Below are positions 59,561-64,000 of a DNA stretch of 64,000 nt, piece by piece (position 1 is the stretch's first letter; the number at the start of each line of letters is the position of its first letter). Under the pieces are notes generated by a model. It saw nothing but the letters and a program-made list of their open reading frames with translations. It had not been told where the DNA came from and made no database searches. The translations under genes and the position numbers were made by a program. Origin of the DNA: Nectonema munidae (Eukaryota > Nematomorpha > Nectonematoida > Nectonematidae); assembly GCA_030549495.1 (NCBI GenBank), contig JAUIRK010000969.1, positions 682,001 through 746,000 of the forward strand, in the 5' to 3' direction.

Positions 59561-61719
59561 CATTTTCAGGTAGGCCGAATCTAACAGTGATGTTTATTTT
59601 TTATAAAATTTAATCATACCTGTCAAAAAATGATTGACATGACACTTCAACTGAAATAAAGGACTTCATGATTAAATAGTTATACGTAGCTATATATGTA
59701 ATTTATTTTGTCACAGAACAAATAGAATTATAAGTAGGCAAAACAAAATTGCAAAAAAAGAAAATATAACTGAAAATGATATAGAACTAAAAACGGGATT
59801 TTATACCGAATTCAATGAGGTGATTTTTTTAATGAAATTAATTAAATACAAAACAAGGACTCTGTAGACTGTAGAGGCATATTTTGATGAGCATCATTTT
59901 ATTTGAAGGAAAAAGACAGTTCGTTTATACCATTCATTCTACAATATCTCGAAACAAGCTGAATCGGTCAATTTAAATAAGTTTCGTGTTTGACCATTTT
60001 GAGAAAGTTTTATACGTATAATCAAACAACATACAAATGAACGAAGATGATAAAGTTGAGACATAATTAATTTATAATAAAAATTTGATCGTTTTTTATA
60101 TCTAATCACTTGTTTGTCGTATCGTTTCCCTAAAATAAAAAATATTTTCACCTCAACATGAGTTTTCTGCATAAAATTTGCTATTGTATTTAATAATTGC
60201 TGGCAGTATTTAAAAAAAGGGTGATCTCCTTTATTAAAAACTGTCAAGAATAATAAAAATAGTTTAAAAAAAAGAGAAAAACTTTATTCTCAATATATAC
60301 ATCGTTACCTTGGCAAAACTTGGATGGCATTTTCTGAAGAAGAGGGAGCCTACTTTATATATACAAATGTAAGAAAGTTTTAGAAGTTATAACTTCATTC
60401 CTCCGAAATAGAAACTTACCAAATTTTGCATATCTGTATGCACATATAAATGGAATATTCAAAGTAATGATCTTTAATAAATGTGGAAAAGCGTTTAAAA
60501 AACTTTTAAACGAAATTTTAGTGGTACTAAATATTTTTCAGTTTATAATATAGGTATACCACTTATTTAGTAGGCACATGAATTTACGACTTTTTAAAGG
60601 TTTATCTATCAATTATAAATATAGTTAAATTCTCATGAGAAATATTATTATATATTTAAAAAAATATATTTATTCTAATAAATTTGAAAAATTATATAAC
60701 AAAAATTAAATTTATATTTATTGAAAAAAGAATTAAATTTTCTGAAGATTTATTGTTGAAAACTTTAGGTGCAAATTGATTTTTATTTTTATATTATTGG
60801 CAATTTTTTAGGTTAAAAAACCTTTCTTAACAAATTTATTAAATGTAATACTTTTGGCAATTTATTTTCAAAGTATAGTAAAATGAACTGAGATTCTCTT
60901 CGTTTAAAGGTAGAAAAATGGCATTTAATATAGAACTTTAATATCCTACCGTCACAGCAATATAAAAATTCGTTAATGTCGGATCCATTTAATGTTGAAA
61001 CAAAACTCATTTTTGACAGTAAATCAATTTTTCCCTGCATTTAACTCACTGGGTTTTGCATTAATAATTTTCGTAAAATTTTTCTATAACTGTTAGAAAT
61101 ACGCTGCGTTAGTTTTTAAGATATCGCATACCTAGTTTTTAACGTTTAGTACCCAGTTTGTTTTAAACTCTTGGCTACAAAATGACTTGGGTACCAAATG
61201 TTTAGGTTCTTGAACTTATTGTTTATACTTACTGTATAAAATTTGAAGAAATTCCTAAAAACGTTCTATTTTACCCATTTCATCATACTTTGAAACTAAT
61301 AAATGATAAAGTTTACATCAGGAAAACTCATTCTCACCACATGACAGCTTCTGATCTATATTTTTGATTCATTTAAAATATATGTTTATGTAAATGCTTG
61401 TATGTTAGGTGTATAATATATTTTACCCTATTCTTATGCTTTTTTTGTTTGAGGCAATCATAATTGGTAGTTATGGAATTATGTATGTTATATTTTATAT
61501 AAATTATTGTAAAAAATATGTATAAAATTTTTGTTTATTTCAATCAAATCTGCAGGGACTGAGGATTGTTTCAGGTGGGCAGCGAGAACGACTTCCATTT
61601 GGAAAAGTAGGGTATTTTAGAAATAAATTTATTATCATAAAAGATTATATAACTTTTAACTATCGGATATCCCAAATGTTGCGAATAAAAATACAAAAAA
61701 TATATATGTAAAACATAAC
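59560..61719. other. Host intron, no gene seen
   Basis: AT-rich. Several short open frames without recognisable content; no transposon ends or tandem repeats that I could identify. Confidence 0.4.
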
Positions 61720-61864
61720 CTCATAAGATTTTGAGTGGAATCTTTTCCAGGAAAATACAATCATCTGTAGAATTAGAAAAATAAATATAAACAGAGCTCC
61801 TTTGATAGCCATATCACGGTCATGCCGTGAAAGTGTTTTCGTTGATATATTATCAATATTCATT
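61720..61864 (-). CDS. RNF121: RNF121-like exon 1 (first recognised coding exon)
   Basis: Encodes about 48 residues from an ATG at 61863: a short basic and acidic stretch (SRHDRDMAIKGA), a hydrophobic membrane helix (ALFIFIFLILQMIVFSW), then KRFHSKSYE. This matches the first membrane segment of RNF121 followed by its WKQRHPRSYN motif. The donor GTTATG lies at 61719 and the exon ends on a whole codon (GAG). A pyrimidine-rich AG acceptor sits one base before the ATG, so this exon may be preceded by a 5' UTR exon or by an exon carrying the acidic N-terminal residues that vertebrate RNF121 has; I could not find such an exon up to 64000. Confidence 0.78.
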
Positions 61865-64000
61865 CTAAAAAATAAATGTTTTCATTGCATTCTAGAATAA
61901 AACTTTTCAACATTATTAAAAAAAATAGAAAAACTTAGAATAAAATATAGCCAATTTTAAAATCTTTCTCTGATGATAATATTACAGTTAGGATAGAAAA
62001 TCGAGGGTAGGTGTAAAATAAGGAAAAAACGTAAAGTTTGATTTGAGGAAAGGAAAAAGATAACAAATGAAAATTTATCTACGTATAAACCTCAAGACTC
62101 TAGTTGAGAAAAAAATCATACCAAGATATATATTTTTACAAACTAAAAAAGGTCAAAATTTCGGGTAGGTGTAAAATAAGCTGCAAAAAAAGCTGCAAAA
62201 GTAAAGCCTGATTTCGAATAAACGAAAAGAGATAACAGAGTGAAAATTTACTTACATATAAAACTCGAGTCTCTAATTCAGAAAAAAATCAAATCAAGTT
62301 ATATATATTAAAAAAACATTATATTTTAGTGATAATAAGTCAAAATTTATGGATTTGTCTTCCATTTATGTTACCTCGATGGTGGCAATAATGTCTATGC
62401 GAATTAATTTATGTAAAAAAATATATTTTCATTTTAAAAAATTAATTTTCAAAAATATTTAGTTAAATTTTTAATTTCTTTAATCTTTTTATTCTCTTTT
62501 GTTTTTAAAGATGATCTTTATTCAAAATATCAAATAAAAAATATATTTATTATATTAGTTTTATATTATTATTATTGATTTGAGAATAGATAAATCTCGT
62601 CAAAGATAAGCGTTAACGATAAATGCTCACGCACAGCCACTAGATGCAAATTCAAACCTCAAAGTTTGAACACAAAAGTGGAACTGAGACTTCAATAGAA
62701 GAAAGAGGTCTTTTACACTGTGTACGCTTAGTTATGATGATCAAATACAAGAGTACATACAATTTCTAGTTTTAACTAACACCTTGTATACAGAATTAAG
62801 TATATATTTATTTTGATATAATTTAATTCACTTAATATACTGAGCACTTCTTTTGTCATCACTTTCTTAAATATGCTGAGCACTTCTTTTCATTTGGATC
62901 TTTCTAACTACAAATATACCGTGATTTTAATAAACAATTTATTGCAGATCTGATTGTGATATTTTTTGAAAATTACTATCCTGTCAAAAAATTTATTAAA
63001 TCAAGAAATTTCGAAATAAAAACAATAATAAATTTTAAATGCATAATTTTTCAATAAATATAGTATTTATTTACTTAATACACCATTTTATGATGTATAA
63101 TCTGTAAGTAAATTAATTTTCACATGTAACCTAACTGACAAATTTACTTTCACCGGAGAAGCTATCTGAATAATTTCATATTTTCTAAAACACTTAATTT
63201 TACATAACTACACCAACATCAATGAATTTTTAAGGAAGTTTACCCTTACCTTTAATGTTTATAATATTTTAATATCTACCAAAAAGTCGAGTCTTTGGGA
63301 TCCAAAAAATCCTTTAAGTTATCCGAAGTTCGAGTTAAACGAATGATCAGTATCATATATTTTCTTGAATGAATAGCAGTTCTGTGATACTTCCAGGTAC
63401 AAATTTAAGGGAGCAAAACCTCAAAAAAAATTGAATTTATTTTATTTTATAAAAAAAATAACGAGAGTATATATACAAAATTACGATAATTTACGTTGAA
63501 AAGGGCATAAAATTTTGTGCCTACACGTTTAAAGATAATAATAAAATATGGTACAATAATTCAAAGCAAATCATAGGGCTGCAAATATCTCAGCGCTGAA
63601 AATGCCTTACAACGAAATGAATGAAAGCATGTGTAATTCACACTTTTATTGATTTTTCATAAAAACTTTGTATTCAAAGCCTCTGAAATATATTGCAACA
63701 TGATGAACTGCAATTCACAGATAGCATTGAAATTTTTATCCCGAATAATTTAAGTTATAAATTGATATCAGAAAAAGCATGAATTACTTCGATTTAACCG
63801 AAAATTCCACCTATCTGATTTTGAGTTAAACGAAAATTTAGCATGTGTAGATATGACTGAGACAGGTACAGCGACTCGAGTTATCGAGAGCTTACTACTA
63901 GATGTTTATCTATAAACTATTATGCTAGGATAAATTTAAAATGATATCTAAATATAAAAACTTTCATTTTATTAAATTGTCAATTTTATAAATATTATAA
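61865..64000. other. Region upstream of the first recognised RNF121 exon
   Basis: Expected to hold an upstream exon and the promoter if the gene starts near here, but I found no convincing exon, TATA box or CpG-rich stretch. Contains the 165-bp tandem pair at 62005-62340 and a small duplication of TGAGCACTTCTTTT (62839 and 62877). Sequences near 63300-63350 and 63790-63900 have AGTTAAACGAA motifs resembling pogo/Tigger ends, not enough to call an element. Confidence 0.4.
62005..62340. repeat. Tandem pair, unit about 160 bp
   Basis: Two diverged units each start with GGGTAGGTGTAAAATAAG (62006 and 62163) and share AAAAGATAACA, GAAAATTTA, TCTAATTCAGAAAAAAATCA-like and ATATATAT segments. Confidence 0.8.

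Noticed and set aside
63290-63900. pogo/Tigger MITE
   Set aside because: AGTTAAACGAA motifs occur, but no matched ends with a TA duplication could be found.

Overview
Eukaryotic, very AT-rich DNA dominated by transposable elements; almost certainly an animal and most likely an arthropod. The element mix supports this: several piggyBac families, hAT elements, MULEs, Helitron-like elements, RTE and R1-group LINEs and tRNA-derived SINEs. I cannot name the species from sequence alone.

Host gene. One host gene can be assembled, on the minus strand across about 45 kb (61864 down to 16387). It is a homologue of RNF121/RNF175, the multi-pass membrane RING-finger E3 ubiquitin ligase of the ER and Golgi. 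Six exons are recognised: 61720-61864, 57792-57946, 50844-51072, 44786-44982, 17153-17254 and 16387-16543 (the last less certain). All splice junctions keep the frame. The introns hold most of the other features: the 27.5-kb intron that splits the RING finger contains two Helitron-like copies, two nearly complete piggyBac elements, an unclassified DNA transposon, an RTE LINE and a third piggyBac remnant.

Region 1 (1-11.8 kb): a tandem duplication of about 5.1 kb. Each unit carries a Helitron-like element (5' TC, 3' hairpin and CTAG, with internal minisatellites, a 285-bp palindrome and a 36-bp tandem array), a Penelope-like remnant, a tRNA-Asp-like SINE and a MULE. The MULE is cut in the first unit and nearly complete, with inverted ends, in the second. 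Region 2 (11.8-17.5 kb): a partial dispersed repeat, a FLYWCH/MULE remnant split by a hAT MITE, a ZBED5-like hAT remnant, a SINE and the 3' end of RNF121. Region 3 (17.5-35.2 kb): two Helitron-like copies, one split by a 5.2-kb piggyBac that itself holds an R1-group LINE, the other split by a 3.2-kb non-autonomous hAT, a hAT remnant and a 3.8-kb piggyBac. Region 4 (35.2-47.1 kb): a DNA transposon with a DEHGERFHQDI-type protein, an RTE LINE, two piggyBac remnants and exon 4. Region 5 (47.1-57.9 kb): a second copy of the 3-kb hAT, exon 3, a ZMYM1-like hAT remnant, a 2.5-kb piggyBac ending 14 nt from a splice donor, and exon 2. Region 6 (58-64 kb): a 151-bp satellite, exon 1 and unexplained AT-rich DNA.

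No element looks fully active: every transposase or reverse transcriptase frame I could follow is interrupted or internally deleted. Many insertions keep clean target-site duplications, so the order of insertion can be read from the sequence.
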